This document shows, one piece after another, positions 5,921 through 6,864 of a DNA stretch of 6,864 nucleotides (position 1 is its first letter; each line of letters opens with the position of its first letter). Position numbers and translations under genes: made by a program. Below the pieces are notes generated by a model that was given only the letters and a program-made list of their open reading frames with translations, was not told the origin of the DNA and searched no databases. The stretch comes from Actinobacteria bacterium RBG_16_64_13 (GTDB lineage: Bacteria; Actinomycetota; Thermoleophilia; RBG-16-64-13). Location of the stretch: NCBI GenBank assembly GCA_001768675.1, contig MELN01000053.1:24293-31156 (forward strand). Reading direction: 5' to 3'.

Positions 5921-5925
5921 AGCGT

Positions 5926-6864
5926 ATGGCTGAAACCGGCGACGAAAGCGGAGCGGGGCCGCTCCTGAAAAACCGATACCGTCTGGGCCGGGTGCTGGGT
6001 CGCGGTGGCATGTGCATCGTCTACCAGGCCTGGGACACACGGTTACAGCGCAACGTGGCTGTGAAGCGGCTCGAGCCGCCCCTCAACGAAGACCCGCGGA
6101 CCCGAGCCAGATTCGACCGCGAGGGCCGAGCTCTTGCCCAGCTCTCGCACCCCAATCTTGTGACTCTGATCGACAGGGGTTCCAGCGAGCACGAGGACTA
6201 CCTCATCTTCGAATACGTCGAGGGCCGCTCTCTCAAGGAACTCATTCGAGAAGGGCTCATGGGAGTCGGCGAGATGGGGCGGATAGCGGGGCAGGTGGCC
6301 GAAGGATTGGCCGCGGCCCATGTGCTCGGCATCGTCCACCGCGACGTCAAGCCCCAGAACATCCTCATCGACAGGCAAGGTCATGCCAAGGTCACCGACT
6401 TCGGCATAGCAACGGGCCCGGACTGGACGCGGGTCACCCGCGCCGGATCGATCATCGGCAGCGCCCGCTACATGTCGCCCGAGCAGATCAGGAGCAAACC
6501 GGTGGATGCGCGCTCGGACGTCTATTCGCTGGGCGTGGTGATGTACGAGATGTTGACCGGGCACCCGCCTTTCGACGGGACCAACATGCCCGAGATCGCC
6601 CGGCTGCACTTGAGCGGCTCCCCGCCACCGATCAACACCGTGAGGACCAACCTTCCGGAGGGCTTGGAGAAGATCGTGATGCGCTGCCTGGAGAAACTGC
6701 CGGAGGACCGGTTCGCCTCCATGGACGAGCTACTGGGCGCGCTCGCCGGCCTCGGTCTCTACGCCCCACAACGAGTGCCTGAAGTATCTGCCTCCCACAG
6801 GCGTCTGCGCCGCGGCGGCCCAGAGGACCGCGCGACTCGCCAGCCCCTGCTCGGACCCACCGCC
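5926..6864 (+). CDS. Hanks-type Ser/Thr protein kinase (3' end cut by window)
   Basis: Bacterial eukaryotic-like Ser/Thr kinase of the PknB type; 313 residues are visible and the frame stays open to the window edge. The catalytic domain runs from about residue 18 to 276: a Gly-rich loop GRGGMCIVY (25-33), VAVK with Lys47, the alpha-C Glu66, the catalytic loop HRDVKPQN (138-145) with Asp140, DFG (158-160), an activation segment with Thr168 and Thr171 leading to GSARYMSPEQ (178-187, APE equivalent Ser184-Pro-Glu186), then SDVYSLGVVMYEMLTGHPPF (197-216) and a late Arg at 262. All residues needed for phosphotransfer are present, so an active kinase is expected. Residues after about 280 form an Arg/Pro-rich linker such as often precedes a membrane segment and sensor domain, which would lie beyond the window. 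ATG 5926 is chosen because the kinase domain begins about 17 residues later. It is divergent from the operon at 5639-5839. Confidence 0.93.
   Translation, partial: MAETGDESGAGPLLKNRYRLGRVLGRGGMCIVYQAWDTRLQRNVAVKRLEPPLNEDPRTRARFDREGRALAQLSHPNLVTLIDRGSSEHEDYLIFEYVEGRSLKELIREGLMGVGEMGRIAGQVAEGLAAAHVLGIVHRDVKPQNILIDRQGHAKVTDFGIATGPDWTRVTRAGSIIGSARYMSPEQIRSKPVDARSDVYSLGVVMYEMLTGHPPFDGTNMPEIARLHLSGSPPPINTVRTNLPEGLEKIVMRCLEKLPEDRFASMDELLGALAGLGLYAPQRVPEVSASHRRLRRGGPEDRATRQPLLGPTA

Noticed and set aside
6012..6782. 256-codon plus-strand open frame inside the kinase gene
   Set aside because: The kinase frame carries every catalytic motif. The alternative frame gives an Arg/Pro/Gly-rich product with no motif.
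1..6864. tRNA/rRNA genes, CRISPR repeats, insertion sequence ends, attachment sites
   Set aside because: No cloverleaf-like segment, regularly spaced repeats, transposase or integrase motifs, or terminal inverted repeats were seen. The sequence is almost fully occupied by coding regions.

Overview
The window is a compact, high-GC bacterial chromosome segment with four transcriptional blocks. GTG starts are frequent, genes overlap by a few bases, and long antisense shadow frames occur throughout, as expected at this base composition. The gene content (archease with RtcB, an AmmeMemoRadiSam set, a Hanks-type Ser/Thr kinase with what may be a leaderless start) would fit a deep-branching, possibly anaerobic Actinomycetota or a similar high-GC lineage. 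This is inference only, because there is no rRNA or other phylogenetic marker in the window.

Region 1 (plus strand, 1-1923): the nearly complete 3' part of an archease gene, followed 45 bp later by rtcB. RtcB joins RNA 2',3'-cyclic phosphate (or 3'-phosphate) ends to 5'-OH ends, and archease speeds guanylation of its active-site histidine. Together they form an RNA repair/ligation operon. RtcB here is 481 aa and its catalytic residues fall at nearly the same numbers as in the archaeal (Pyrococcus) enzyme.

Region 2 (minus strand, 1928-2464): a 155-aa protein of unknown function. It converges on rtcB with a 4-bp gap and has a strong ribosome binding site and a credible promoter of its own.

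Region 3 (minus strand, 2484-5900): a tightly packed five-gene operon behind a good sigma70-type promoter. In transcription order it encodes a 66-aa Arg/Asp-rich protein, a PHP-domain metallophosphoesterase, a radical SAM enzyme, a MEMO1/LigB-like protein and an AMMECR1-domain protein. The last three are the three components of the AmmeMemoRadiSam system, which is widespread but whose reaction I do not know to be established. The linked PHP enzyme and small protein are the most interesting part of the window.

Region 4 (plus strand, 5926 to the end): a Hanks-type Ser/Thr protein kinase, transcribed divergently from the operon and cut by the window edge after its catalytic domain. The 86-bp divergent intergenic region carries back-to-back promoters whose -35 hexamers overlap. 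The kinase start lies so close to its putative -10 that the mRNA may be leaderless.

I see no tRNA or rRNA genes, CRISPR array, insertion sequence or prophage signature. The window looks like ordinary chromosomal backbone containing one poorly understood conserved system.
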